Positions 11,614 through 23,879 of a DNA stretch of 64,000 nt are shown here, piece after piece (position 1 is the first letter of the stretch; each line of letters starts with the position of its first letter). The translations under genes were made by a program, and so were the position numbers. The notes under the pieces were generated by a model. It ran no database searches, had not been told where the DNA came from, and saw only the letters and a list, made by a program, of their open reading frames with translations. Source of the stretch: Effrenium voratum. Its lineage: Eukaryota > Sar > Dinophyceae > Suessiales > Symbiodiniaceae. The stretch covers positions 1,647,702 to 1,711,701 of the forward strand of contig CAUJNA010003505.1 in assembly GCA_963377175.1 (NCBI GenBank), in the 5' to 3' direction.

Positions 11614-12346
11614 ATGGCATTCCATGATGCATATGAGTATCCTGGGAAAAAGGCCATCCACGAGAAGCTGATCCAATCAGATGCAGTTTCAGAACACAAT
11701 TTGTCCGTCACAACAAATCACAGCCTTTTGGCAACAAAGCTGATGGCGCCAGTCATCAACCCTCAGCACAACCCGACCTATGCGATTCTGGACAACGGAT
11801 GTACCAGATCTATGGGCAGCTGGCATGCAATCCAGCGTTTTACCCAGGCAATCGACCCAGGCACTCGAACCAATGAAGGACATCATCTCCTACGAGTACA
11901 TCCCGGCCGAGACCAAGTTCACTTTTGCAAACGGAGAGACCGCCAGGGTAAATTGAACCCTGCATCTTCGATATCACACAACTCCTCCTTGCAGTACAAA
12001 CATCGACGTCCTTGAACAAGGAACTGTACCGATCCTTCTCAGCATCAGCCAGATGCGGAACCTCTACATGACCATCGAGCACACACCTCAATGTGACAAG
12101 ATCACATGCAAGGCCTTTGGCATGAACCGTCAAGCAGTTCCAGTATCTGGTACAGGACATGCACTCGTCGATCTTGCTGGAGTTGCAAGAGTGAAGGCAC
12201 ATGGTGAAATTGCTCACAAGGGCCTCACCAACTATGTCTATGACGATGATAACAGCATCAAATTTCACCTCCGGGGATCTCACCAGGAGCGAAAACGTTT
12301 GTGCAGCAAAATCATCCGAGACAAAGGAGGACCTAGCAACTCCTAA
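11614..12346 (+). pseudogene. retropepsin region of copia 1 (frameshifted)
   Basis: The aspartic protease active-site segment reads YAILDNGCTRSMGSWHAIQ around 11779-11835. The canonical D-(S/T)-G triad is D-N-G here, which may mean lost activity or a divergent variant. The second lobe (VPILLSISQMRNLYM) is in another frame from about 12020, so at least one frameshift near 11950 separates the halves. It lies between gag and integrase, as in Ty1/copia. Confidence 0.75.
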
Positions 12347-12351
12347 GATCA

Positions 12352-13603
12352 TTGGGTCTCAAAAGCAGGACCATTGGATCCTTGACAAGAAGAACAAGCA
12401 GCTCATCCGTGTGCACATCACGCCCCGAAAGGCGCTGTTCACACCAAATGGAGCCAAGGAATGTCCAATCAATCCTGATCACATCCACGGAAATCATTGA
12501 TGCATCCGCAGGTGGAGATCCAGATATCTTGGAAGACAATTGGAGACTTGCATCCCAGGCAAATAAACCGAGGGTTATCCTGTGGATAGGTAAGGCCATT
12601 TTCACCTTCTCGGACAAGTCGCTGAAGGACGTAGAAGCAGGTTCAGGATCGGCAGCAGACAGGATCATCGACAAGAGGAGCCAGTCGACTATTGAGCCAG
12701 ATCCTTTCGCACCATCCTCAGAAGAACCAACATCGCTTCCGCTTGCCCTAGGCAGAATCCACAAGCGATTGTCAAATCCAGAAGAGTTGAAGAAACTCCA
12801 CCTGCAGCATCATCACATGACCACAGATCAATTTCGATTTAGAACCCGAGCACTTCATTTGCCGAAATCAACATTCGATCTATTTGACAAGATCCGAAGT
12901 GAGTGTGAAGTTTGCCAAGTGGCGAAACATGCACCATCACGAAGCAAGACAAGCGGACTTCGAGCGGACACCTTTGGTGACATGACATTCATTGATCACT
13001 GTCAAGTTCCTCTTGGAACTGGAGAACACATCATTGTTTTTGTCATCCTGGATGGAGCAACAACATTGCTCACTGCAGAGGCAGTGACAACTACGCAAGA
13101 AGTCGAGAACATCACTGTCCTCAGGAACTATTTTGACCAGTACCACTTGCAGCCCAAATCAGTTGTCGCAGATCAAGCCTTCATGACAGATACATGGGAA
13201 CATTTCTATCAGTCCCTTGACATCACTCCGATATCCTTGGGACCAACCAAAAACACCATGGCCAAATCGAGCTGAAGCAGCAGTTCGACTCCTGAAGGCA
13301 CAACTCAAGATCATGCTGAGTTCCATCAAGGCAGGCACTGCACCTGCAACACTGAAGAAAGTGACCTACAGGCAACTGGTGAAGGCCGCTGCAACTGTCA
13401 GGAATCAGACCGTCACCTACGGGGGAGTAACACCATTGGAGCTCGCATTCGGAAGACGACCAGCAGATCTCATCCAACTCGATGTCGCAACTCCAACTCA
13501 GTTGACGACTGGCAGGAATGAAGAAGAGATGACAGCCATCCAGATCAAGCAGCTGGCAAAGCAAGCTTTCCAAGAAGCACGTCAATCCGAGGACATCCGA
13601 TGA
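12352..13603 (+). pseudogene. integrase region of copia 1 (frameshifted)
   Basis: An HHCC-type zinc motif is visible (LHLQHHHMTTDQF ... SECEVCQVAKH), followed by the catalytic core. The first Asp is in MTFIDHCQVPLG (codon at 12994), the second in VVADQAFM (about 13168), and the Glu in WPNRAEAAVRLL (about 13275), giving a DDE triad. A frameshift at about 13255 separates the Glu from the two Asp residues. Stop codon 13601-13603 interrupts the same frame that continues into the next domain. The protein would insert element cDNA into the genome. Confidence 0.85.
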
Positions 13604-13624
13604 GACCTTCCTCAAAATCTCCGA

Positions 13625-14652
13625 ATGAGTTCAAAGCCTCTTCAGGTGAAGGACAAGGTATTTTACTGGCAGGAAGACAAATCCAAGATTCGTTCCGATG
13701 GAAGCAAAGGAGGAATATGGCTAAAGGGAAAAGTCATTTCCATTGAAGGAGCAATGGTAGGACTTGATCTTGAGACTCGACTCATCAAGGTGAACATGAC
13801 GAAGCTCAGGAAGGATGAGACCATCCCTCCGGGGAAACCCGGAAGTGACTTTCTGTTACCTGAAGAGCGAGAATCCTTGCAGAAGGAGCAACCAGGCTCC
13901 TCTGTAGATACCAAGAAAAAGGAATCATCCGCACCAGCTCCTAAGCCAAGATCCTCAGTGCCATTACGGATCGCGGGAAAAACAACTCCAAAACCTGCAG
14001 TACCTCATCCAGCAGAGAACATGTTCGCCGAGGACCTCACATCCATTCCTGAACAAGCACATTGGAATTGTGTGCGTAAGGGAAAGATCCACGTTCTCGA
14101 GATCTTTGCAGGAAGTGCCAGATTCAGTCAATGCTGTGCGCTGTCAGGTCTTAAGGTTGGGACTCCCGTGGACATCCGCACAGGATTCGATGTAATGACA
14201 TCCAAGGGACGACACATGGTCATGGAGATCATCAGGGAACAAGCACCTGATGTCATCCTTATGGCACCAGTCTGTGGACCATGGTCAAATATGCAGAACA
14301 TCCAGCAAGACCAGCAAAAGGTGGGGGAAAGCGGAGACGCTACCTTTGCATGGTTGAATTTGTGGCATCCATTGCGCTTTATCAGTTGAAGCACAGAAGA
14401 TACTTCATTATCGAAAATCCTCAGACATCCAGGATATGGTATCTGAAATGCATGCAGCAACTGTTTTCAGACCCATCCGTGACCTGGGGAGATTTCCATT
14501 TCTGTGCATACGGACTAAAAGATCCTGAATCCGGGCTCAGAAGTCTCAAGCCCACGAGCTTGATGCACTGCTTACCTTCCGAGGTTATGAGACCGATCTT
14601 CAGAAGGTGTAAAAATTTTCCAGCTCAGCCAAGCATGAACACCAACCCCTAG
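13625..14652 (+). pseudogene. integrase C-terminal fold plus C5 cytosine methyltransferase-like domain of copia 1
   Basis: The first 65 codons look like an SH3-like integrase tail (VKDKVFYWQEDK, GGIWLKGKVISIEG). Then come motifs in the order of C5-methyltransferases: motif I IHVLEIFAGSARFSQCC (about 14084), motif IV VILMAPVCGPWSN with a putative catalytic Cys (about 14252), motif VI FIIENPQTSRIW in another frame (about 14405), and a Gly/Ser/Lys segment YGLKDPESGLRSLKPTSL. A frameshift lies near 14330. Cytosine methyltransferases inside dinoflagellate retrotransposons are known; the placement between integrase and RT fits. ENP replaces the usual ENV, so activity cannot be assumed. Confidence 0.7.
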
Positions 14653-14696
14653 AGGGAAACGCTGGTTCCTTCGGAAGCAGAACTAAACTGGCACAG

Positions 14697-16319
14697 GTGT
14701 ATCCTTACCAGTTCTGTCAGGATCTTGCGCACATCATCTTACGACACTTGCAGGTGAAACCGCTTGACAACGAGGTGTACCTCTTGGAGGACCTTTTTGA
14801 ACCATTCACCATCCAGGTTGATATCCTGAGAAAGGAGATGGAAGCCATTGACAAGGAGTTCAACATGACCAGCAGCAGTCTTGCAGTCAGAATCCAAGAC
14901 CTGCCGTTCAACAAGGACGTTCAACCCTTAGTCATTCAAGATCCGCTAGTTCAGAAATTCCAGAAGACGATGAAACAGTACCCACCTGGGACTGAAATTG
15001 ATATCTTCAAGCAAGATCCTAATGACTGGCGATGTCAGAACATGAGGAACGGCTGCAAGAAGTTGAGACAACTGTGCATCTCATCCACTCAGTATGATGC
15101 ATGCGCTGCGTACGTCCACACCATTGGCATCAATATGCCTATTACGTCACCTCCGGACGATGCAATCATATCCTTCTGGCAGCCTGATCAGCTGAATAGA
15201 ACTTGGGTCTTGCCTGCATCAAAATGCAATTGGGAGAAGTATGATCCGAAGACGTGGCATGCTGTGATGTTTTCATCCGTTCATGAGTCGTTCACCGATG
15301 CGCCGGCCATCAAGCCGATGCCCATCGAGACGGATCCATTGGATCCCACGGATGCACCTCAGCAACCTGACACACAGCAACCACCTGATCAACCGGACCA
15401 TCCCATGCCTGATCCAAGACCTCCAACACCTCCGGACGAGAGCATGTCAGATCCTCCTCCGGATCCTCCACATCAGCCTGATCATCCCATGCCGCCAGCA
15501 CCACGCAGTGTGTTGCCAGACAGTCCAGTGGATCCTCCACTACCGCCACACGACAAGCCTGGCGGAGGAGATGCAGCGCTTAAACGGCAAAAACAGTCCA
15601 TTTCATCCTCAAGTGGACTCAATCGACTGGGGGGTGATGTCTCTTTGCCGTCACAGTCGCAATCATCTCAGCCAATTCTTCCGACTGTCGTGGTACCTTC
15701 ACCACCTGCGATTCTTACAAATCCCGAAGCAGAGGAACAAGATGAAGATCTTGAACTGCCGACACTTGTGCAAGAAGAAACAACCGGCAGTCCGTCAAAG
15801 AAGCAGAAGACTGGGAAGAAGAAGAAGAAGCCAGATGACAATGATGAGTCACCTGAGCATTCTCCCAGACATGATCCTGCATCTTCATCCAATTATAATC
15901 CGAACAATCCAGCGAATTTGCCGGTTCAATATGAAAGTGAGGAAGAGCTGATTCCTCATGTTCCAACCTCATCCGGCACTGGAAGTTCAGAAAGAACCAT
16001 GAGATACACTGACCAGGAAGATGGAGATTCAGAAGACTCTCAGAGGACCAGATCCTACGATGATCACCAAGCTGATCTCGTTCTAGATGAAGCGCATTGG
16101 TCACTCATGACAGCCGAACAGAAGATCTGTGCGAACACCGGATCCTTTACGGTTCCGAGAGATATCGAAGGCAACCCTGTCCTTCTTGGACGTGTGAAAG
16201 GGACCTTCAGCCCATCGCCCCGATGCGGATTCTCTCATCAGAAATACACAGATCAGAATCATGTTGATCAGCTATGCAAGAACATGACCGACGATGACCG
16301 TGCACTCCTAGTTCTGTAG
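14697..16319 (+). pseudogene. copia 1 linker region between methyltransferase-like domain and RT
   Basis: The ORF is 540 codons. The first part (YPYQFCQDLAHIILRHLQ) probably ends the methyltransferase-like region. A Pro/Asp-rich low-complexity stretch follows (PDQPDHPMPDPRPPTPPDES type, about 15360-15560), then an acidic and Lys-rich linker and a folded-looking segment WSLMTAEQKICANTGSF near the end. The terminal TAG (16317-16319) is in frame with the following RT ORF, so this is probably a simple nonsense mutation. No enzymatic domain is recognised. Confidence 0.6.
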
Positions 16320-16337
16320 TCATCCAAGCAAGAATCC

Positions 16338-17517
16338 TTGAAGGCTTCATCCACATCCGCACTTATTGGCAAGAAGCGGAAGGAAGCTACAGCCACGGAA
16401 ATCAGAGCTTATCAGAAGCAATTCCTTGAAGCTAAGCAGCTTGAGTGCAAATCATGGCTTGACAATGAAGTGTTCGACTTCGTCGATACACGCGAGATTC
16501 AGGTCAGGAACTGGGTCACCGGTCGATGGGTCCTAACCCTGGATGGTAACTTCTTGAAGACCAAGGCTCGCTGGGTCCTCCGAGGCTTCCAAGACAAGCA
16601 GAAGAATGATCAGCAGACAGACAGTCCTGCTGCATCCAGGAGTGGTTTCCGCCTTGCAATCCACATGGATTTGAAGACAGCATTTCTCCAAGGCGAAGCA
16701 TATGACCAGTCTCGTGGACATCATTTGCCAGATACCTCCTGAAATGGGATATCCACCCCACATTGGAGCGCGCATGAAGAAGCCTGCATACGGGCTGAAT
16801 GACGCACCACGTCGATGGTGGAACATCCTTGATTCGGCACTCCGTTCGTACGGACTAGTGCCAACCCGGGCAGACCGTTGTACATACGTGTACTACGGCA
16901 AGCAGCTTCCGAAGCCCGCATTGGTGAGTGAAAAGAAAGCACCCACAACTTTCGATCTAGAAGGAGCAGTTGATTACCTAATGGATCCTGTTTCTGGTAA
17001 CAATGCTAAGAATCGACAAGTTCATGGAGCCCTATCTCTTCATGTAGATGATCTTCTTATGACGGGGGATGACGTGTTCGAGAAGGAAATCATGGGACGA
17101 CTTCGGAAAGATTTTCAGGTTGGTTCCGAGGACAAAAATGATTGCCTCTTCGTAGGACAGCGCATCCAATGGAAGCAAGATGACAAGCATGGTTGGTACA
17201 TCAATGTTCATCAGAACGTTGCCATCGACGAATTGCAGGAGATCACTTTTGACAAACACCTGAAGGACGACACTCCTCTTACTCCACAGATGCATACTGC
17301 ATACAGAAGTGTCCTAGGTCAGATCAACTGGTTACAGTCGCGAACGCAATTCCACATTGGTTATCAATTCTCAAGGTGTGCATCCAAGGCATCATCACCA
17401 ACCATTGAGGACATTCGCGCCATTAATAAGACAGTCAGAACCATCAAAAGCATCCCGCTTAGCATGAACACGCATAGTTGGCTATCCAGATGCATCCTAT
17501 CGCAACAACGAGGATAA
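16338..17517 (+). pseudogene. reverse transcriptase of copia 1 (frameshifted, small internal deletion)
   Basis: Copia RT motifs are present: GRWVLTLDGNFLKTKARWVL, MDLKTAFLQGEA with a catalytic Asp, KKPAYGLNDAPRRWW, and LSLHVDDLLMTGDD, the HVDD form of the YVDD box. Compared with related elements, the segment between SGFRLA and IHMDLKTAFLQG seems to lack about 15 residues. A frameshift near 16720 separates the two halves, and another near 17475 precedes RNase H. The reaction would be RNA-templated cDNA synthesis. Confidence 0.85.
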
Positions 17518-18127
17518 GTCATCCCAACGTGCGCATGTTGTTTTTCTTGCAGAACAAAGAGATCTTCGCCAGGGCTCATCGAACTCGAGAGGCTCATTGG
17601 CCGACTATGAGACGCACAAGATCACCGCCAAAACCATGTCCACTACTGTTGCAGAGTTGCACGGACTAATGCGTTGTTACGGTTCAGCATTATTTCTTCG
17701 CGGTCTCTGGTCAGACATAACGGGCGAAATTGCAGATGTACACATCCGCACTGATGCGAACAATCTTGTCACCCCAGCATCCACAACACATCAACCGGAA
17801 CAGAAAGAAACAATGCACTTGATCCAGATGTTGAGAAAGGAAAGCAACAGTGGACAGATGCACGACCTTGCACATGTACGAAGTGAAGATTGTCTGGCAG
17901 ATTCGCTGACCAAGCATTCAGCTAAAGCAGACGAGCTCATCAAGGCCGTCCTCACCGGCAATCTCTTGAATGTAGATGCACATCCACCTTTTCGTACCAT
18001 GTTGCAGAACAAGGCATTCTTGGTTGAGTGGCTAGCACACAACACGAAGCACGGACCCGACATCATTGCCTTTGCGGGAGTCGGTATAGCAGAATCCATG
18101 TTTGCTTATTGGGGAACCTGGGCATGA
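17470..18127 (+). pseudogene. RNase H region of copia 1
   Basis: A Ty1/copia RNase H is readable: GYPDASYRNNEDKSSQR, then SLADYETHKITAKTMSTTVAEL with the Glu-containing helix, IRTDANNLVTPAS with an active-site Asp, and a tail MHDLAHVRSEDCLADSLTK. The frame opens downstream of the RT frameshift and ends with TGA at 18125-18127. The polyprotein ends here, but the element does not: further plus-strand ORFs follow beyond insertion A. Confidence 0.8.
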
Positions 18128-18293
18128 TCCGCATGTCCACGAATTCTGATGCATGAGTTTTTCACTTTTGCATATTTTCAACTCCTCAATTCCGTGATGC
18201 GCGTGTTTGCACTTGACCCACTTTGAATCTCAAGAAATATGTGTCTGCCTCCGCAGCCACTTTCGGTTTACAACCAATCCGACCTTTGCAATC
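18128..18293 (+). other. copia 1 spacer between RNase H and 3' ORFs (left of insertion A)
   Basis: The 166 bases after the pol stop contain no recognised gene. One frame is open from about 18223 to the element A junction. If A and one TC are removed, it stays open into the 3' ORF at 29112, which supports continuity of the outer element here. Confidence 0.55.
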
Positions 18294-18317
18294 CCTGAAG
18301 GAGCATTTCAGGCGTAA
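18294..18317 (+). repeat. left TIR of element A
   Basis: This is the outermost 24 bp, and CCTGAA...TTCAGG within it is itself a small palindrome. Further in, TTTCAGGCACAAATCCCC (18337 onwards) repeats the TTTCAGGCGTAAT of the tip, a likely subterminal binding motif. Confidence 0.8.
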
Positions 18318-18651
18318 TTTATAGCGATTCCGGCATTTCAGGCACAAATCCCCGGGGTCATTTGGCCTGTTTGGGCCTGGCTCAAGCTGCTGTTGTCAAG
18401 TAGTTTGCGCGCAATCAGCACGCCACACATTTTTCATAGGACGGGGACAATTGGTCGCCACAAGCTTGAGCCAAACATTCAAGTTATGGAAACCAAACCC
18501 TGTATATATTTGAACATACAGTCATATTCACACGCACACGTGTATATTTCATATACATTATACACAATTTACATGTATATATAAGGGCGCAGCTATGTGT
18601 GCCATGCTCAATATTGGTTCAAGTACTATACATGTATCTTTGCTTACACAC

Positions 18652-18714
18652 ATATATATATATATACATGTGTGTGTATATGTATACGTGTATCATATAT
18701 ATATATATATATAA
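18652..18714. repeat. AT/GT microsatellite in element A
   Basis: Runs of TATATATA, TGTGTGTATATG and ATATATATATAT lie between the left TIR and the transposase 3' end. The flanking segment 18780-18960 contains several TTTACCTCC-type repeats and no gene. Confidence 0.8.
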
Positions 18715-19075
18715 ACACATACCTGGGGTTCTGGAGTGTTTATTTTGCAAGTATGCCGGCTGCCCAAAAAATGAACCAACAGTAGGAATTTACCTCCTTT
18801 TCCTGGGTTTTACAATTGGGTCGCCCGTTTTTACCTCCCATTTGCCACATGGTGCCTGGGCCGACCGCCCCAGGGAATTTATCACCCGAATCAGGAAGTT
18901 ACCTCCCGTTTCTGGGATTTACCCTCCGTTCGCCCGTTTTTACCTCTGATTTCCCTCCCCCGGACCCAAAACTGAGGGAATTTTGACTCCAGCCACGACT
19001 GTTGGATTTCACACGCTTCTTTAGGGCCTTTTGTTTTCTCGGCAAACTCTTTGCGGGCATTGTCCAAGTGAGACT

Positions 19076-22000
19076 TCAAAAACAAGCACACACGGCGAAG
19101 AGTGTGTTCAGGCAGCATGTTCGCGGATGGGTAGCTTTCGCAATTCTCATCAAATGTTTAAGCCAATCTTCGTCCATCCAACAAGCATAGCTCATTGGGT
19201 TTCGAAGGGTTGATTGGGCCATCAAGAACGAATGGTGGAGCATATGTATCTTCGGTTTTGGGTGGAACAAAAGGTATGGCGTCAAAGTCTTTGTTGAGAT
19301 GTGGAGGTGAAGGTAGAGCTTGATAAAGGCTTCTCCCATGACTGCAATTTGTTTGCCTTGGTCTTCTGTAAGAATATTGCAGCCACATTTCTTCAAGGAA
19401 ACCATCAACTTCATCAGCTTGTCCGAAATAAAAAGCGCCGTCTTGCACAAATCGTGTTCTTCGGAATCAGTGTTTCCCAGCATGTTTGCCAGCCACGCCA
19501 CAACCCAGCCAGTCTGAGCACCTTTGAGCTTGCAGTCAGCATACTGCCCAGGTTTGAGGTTCAAGTTATCCGTCGTAAATCGGAAACGGGAAGGCATATT
19601 TTTCTGATGTAGTCTGCACCATTCATGAAAACGCTTAGAAGCCTGCCACAAGCGTAAGCGAATGTTTCTTTGCGGGAAAAAACCAGTCCGTAGAAGAATG
19701 GCCAAAACTGAGCCTGCGACATCCCTAGCAGCACCCAAGTACCAAGTGTGCAAAACATCAACCATGACGTACTCCAGGCGGAAGTATGGAATACCCATGA
19801 TAGCAGGCTTGTTGTCTGAATCCCAAGGTTCAATGTTGAACAGGGTCCTTCGCCAAGGTGCATCGGTTGACACATCTGTCCATGGCAGTCGGTTGTCACA
19901 TGTTGCTTCCCACATCCAACAAATTTCAGAAGTGTTGTAATGCCTTTGAAGTGAAAGAGCTTGGCGAAGAAATTTCCAATCTCCTTTGAGCGCGGTTACC
20001 CACACCTTACAAGCGTAGTCACCCACAGAAACGCCCTCATCAGCAAGCCGCCCAAACGAGCGAGAAATAACACCCATGACCGCTTGCATTGTAAGATTGA
20101 CCTCCTTGTTGATGACGTAGTCGGATTTCCGAAAAACTGTGATCACGAAGCGGGACGCCAAAGAGTTTTCCAAGAAAGGACCGTGTTCTGCTTGCCAGTG
20201 TAGCGCCATGAAAGTGTCATTCTGGTAGGTCCCCTCATCCCCATAGAGCATTGCAGCTACATTGTCACAAGATGTTGCCTGCGTGGCCCCTTCATGGCGC
20301 AGTGTCTCCCAATATTCAGGCGGGGTTTGTCCAAGAGCATCGCGATATCCCTCACGGAGCAATGCAGAAACCTAAGCCACAGCCAATGTTAACAGCCTTC
20401 AGTCACACCATCAAAAGCGTTGACACGCGCACAGGTTATTCAGAAAAGCAGCGAGGTCGTGTGGCAACAAAAAGGGCCAGTCCACCCATTTGATAGCATC
20501 CATATCGGGATCCCGTACCGGTATTTGTTCCCAAGATATCTCGCATGGCAAGGCGCATGAAGCTTTGTGACCTTTTGTGTGATCCTCGTCATGCCTCCTG
20601 CGGCGTTAACACAACCAATACGGTAACAACCCAAAGAGATTCCAGTTCAACACCACACTTCACATGAGCGTTCCCAGTACCCCTCAAGTCCTGTTTCCAA
20701 AAATAGCAGAGTTGTAGACGCGGCCCAAGTTTCGTGCAGATTTCCAAGAAGTCTTCCCTTTGCCAATTTGCTCCATAATCCTAGCAGCAAGAAAGCAGAC
20801 TTTTTATCGAAACTGAGTCACACGCAAGGCTGTCCTGTTGTCAAGTTCTTGTGCCATTTCTTCCATACCTGTTGGGCATTAACGAAACGGCACCCCAAGT
20901 ACTGTCACAAACATGCACACACACACACACACACACGCACACACACACACACACGCACACGCACACACACACACAAATCAACTATAAATGCAAGTGCTGC
21001 CACTGCCAGAGTGTAACGCTTGTGTTTTCCTTCTTGCGATGCGAGACTCTCAGGCTCTTAAGCCGTTGCCAATAAACTCATTCCCCCGGGCAATGCTCCG
21101 GCAAATACCGTGTTATATGAAGGCTTTTGAACCCTGAGTGCATTTCCACAACTGTGTTCCCAGGGAATGATCCCCGCGCAAGCAACCCCTCAGCCGCGCC
21201 CGATTTCTCAGCTGTACCCCCTGGCCAGCAGGATATAAGCGTTACAGGACACACCACAACTTCCAGCACACATGCCGGCTCCACTTCTTGATCTCGTTCA
21301 CGAAGGCCCGAACTTGGGCTTTGCGAAGGCGGATCGATGTCACCTGCGGGAGTTTGCGGGTGGATTATTTTTGAAGGCCCCCCCCAAAAAGTGCGCCTGT
21401 TCCACCACCACGGGGAAAACTTGTTCCCAGGACTTCAAGTCCACGATGTGTTGCTGCCTCCGTGAACGACCCGGTGCCAAAAAACAATCTTTGGGTGATG
21501 AAGGCAACCACTTCGAAACATAAGGGCCTTGCCTTTCCCACAAATCAGTGAGCTCTTTCTTGGCGGCCTCCAAATCTTCGGCCTTTGCAGAACATGAGGG
21601 GTGTTTTGTAGCTCGCAAATCCAAGGCCAAATTGTTCAGGGCGTTGATCTCCTTCTTCAACTCATTGCCTGAAGTCCAATCCAAAAGAACAAATACAATC
21701 ATAGCCACTGACCATCTTTCTACTGGTTGAACATATTTCAGTAGTCTCCAAAACGTGATTTAAGGCTCAAGCGAAGCAGAACGCAGCGATCCTGCACGGA
21801 CTTGTTCTCGATCTTGAGGCCCAGTGGCCCCTTGTTCTCGGACTTTCCCTTTGCTTTGGCCTTCGCCTTCGGAGCAGGCTGTCCTGCAGTTTGGTTAGCA
21901 AGCGCAACACAAAGACAAAGCACGCAATGTGTCCTCCAGGGCTCGGAGTTGGAGGGACAATCGGCGTGGACGTCCCAGCTGAGCTGGAAGCGTAGGCCGC

Positions 22001-23574
22001 CATGTCCTCGACATTGTTCGGGTTCTCGATGCGAGGAGCTTGAGGCATCGATGCCATTCCCCGGAAGGCCTTCAAGGCAGACAGCGGGTGCATGCCCCCA
22101 GACATAGTGACCTCAGTGTTGGTCTCATTCACCTTTTTCCGCTTGCGGCTGACCAGCACCCAGTACCTGACATCCTCTTTGCTTGCAGGGCAAAGAGGAT
22201 CTGGGTCACCCTTCTGCGTTGCAATGGTAGCGGAGATACGTGTCCTGGGATGGGCCAGTCTGACACGCGTCAAACCAAAGGTCAGATGAAACCAAAGAGC
22301 GTAATGCGCCATGCAACAGGTGCAAGATATTTCTGGCAAAGCTTCTCACTGATGCCAGACTCACGCATTTCCTTGACAGTCAAGTGTTCCCAACCTCTTT
22401 GTGCGCATTTTTTTGCAGGGCGGTGTGCTTCAGCTGGGCCTCTATGGCCGCAATGTTCTCTCCACTGCGGACCCAATCAGCAAACAGCTTTACCCTCTGC
22501 TTGCCCTCCGTGTTCCACACGGAGCACATTGGGCATCTCGCTGGTGCGTTGGTTTTTCATCAAGCGGGCAAGCCTCTTCCAAGCTTGGGGCTGCGTCACA
22601 GAGTTAATAGCATCCTCTGAAGTCTCCTCGTTCAAGTTCGTAGCTTCGGTTGAGGGTTGCTCTGGATCAATGTGTTCCAAAGCCGGGCCATCAGCAAGAC
22701 ATGGGGTTTCTTGTTCAAACCCGTCGCCCACCAGTGACTCCAAGTTTTCTGTTTCAGACCCAGAGCCCAACAAGTCCACCTCCTTTGCAAGTTTGCTGGA
22801 CCCTTTCTGCAAAGCCTGCGCAATCGGAGGCACAGCCGTCTCCGGATCCTGCCTGCATGCAGGCCGGCGGGGTGGCAAGAAACCCTCACTGGTCAAACTG
22901 AGGTGAAGGCATTTGGGAACCGTCCATGGATTCCACAGATTGGGTCTGCGCACGCATAATCGTTTGAGCATCCGCAAGCGTCTCCAGGGACCTTGTGCAG
23001 TTTGAAAAAACTCACTGGTAAGATAGTTCCCGCTAAGGCATTAAGGCTCAGGCGCAGGCTCACCCCCAACAGGTTCAGTAGGACCACCCTGGCCATTTGA
23101 TGACATGAGCACTCAGGAGCCACAAACATTTTAGGCCCACCTCGGTCTCAACATGTTCCTCATCGGGCCTGAAGTCCAAAAATAAAGTTTTGTGGTGTGC
23201 GTTTGTATTGAATGTCTTGCACAGTATCAGATGGGTGGTTAAGGGCCGCACAAGGGCTTTAGGCGCTTGAGTGGCCGGGAGTGTACCAAATCAACATCCT
23301 GCCAGCCAAGCCAAGACCACATGCAAGCCAAGAGTTTGAGTGGGTCCTTAAGCATCTCAACATCTTCCGGCATGGCGGGTGTGGAAAGCAGGTGCCCGAA
23401 CTTGGACACCACTGTCTCACGCTCCAAGTTCAAGGCGTGAGCAAGCTCACCAGCGGTGGGCCGGCGATTCCCAAGGGAGGCTTTCAGCTCCGCGAGCTTT
23501 GCCTTCACTGAAGGCTCTGACACATGCTCCGTACTGGGAGCAGGATGACTTGGTTTGCCCCTTTTTGGCGCCAT
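19076..23574 (-). CDS. probable transposase gene of element A (multi-exon)
   Basis: The proposed start is ATG 23574 (MAPKRGKPSHPAPSTEH). Exon-like blocks follow at 23574-23239, 22977-22480, 22480-22340, 22230-21950 and 21710-21340, and a long last exon runs 20362-19076. The last exon holds the family's signature motifs in order: YGDEGTYQNDTF (residues about 40-51), ALKGDWKFL (about 124), VDVLHTWYLGAARD (about 201), PKIHMLHHSF, and ACWMDEDWLKHLMR near the C-terminus. Element B encodes the same motif order, and both genes end close to the left TIR. The paired acidic motifs (GDEG, DED) suggest a DDE/D-type catalytic core, but this is inference. Exact introns are not resolved; an indel near 22395 may break the frame. 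The closest match in my memory is an abundant uncharacterised dinoflagellate protein family. Confidence 0.6.
20915..20976. repeat. (CA)n microsatellite
   Basis: About 30 CA units with a few CG interruptions, in an intron-like part of the element A transposase gene. Confidence 0.95.
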
Positions 23575-23879
23575 GTGTGCACCAACCACCTGCACTGGGG
23601 CCAAAAACTGTCAAACACAGACAATTGACGCAGGTGTGCCCAAGAGTGCCACAATCACAAGCTCCAAAACATGGCTCAGAATTTACCGCCGATTACCGGT
23701 TTTCCCGGCCGATTCCCGGGTATTTACCGCAGATGTATTTTGGCAATGCAAAGGCGCACGCGCCAAGATCAACCAGTCACAACGCGCTAAAGCCAGCATC
23801 AGAAGCCACATCTGAAGGTTGTGGTTGATTTTGGGTGGCAATGGATACAGCTAGCACATGCAGCACATCACCAACCCTT

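Noticed and set aside
18128..18390. The 18.3-kb repeat as the 3' LTR of copia 1
   Set aside because: It is inverted, not direct, relative to its partner at 29.1 kb, and does not match the repeat at 9.9 kb; it is the left TIR of element A.
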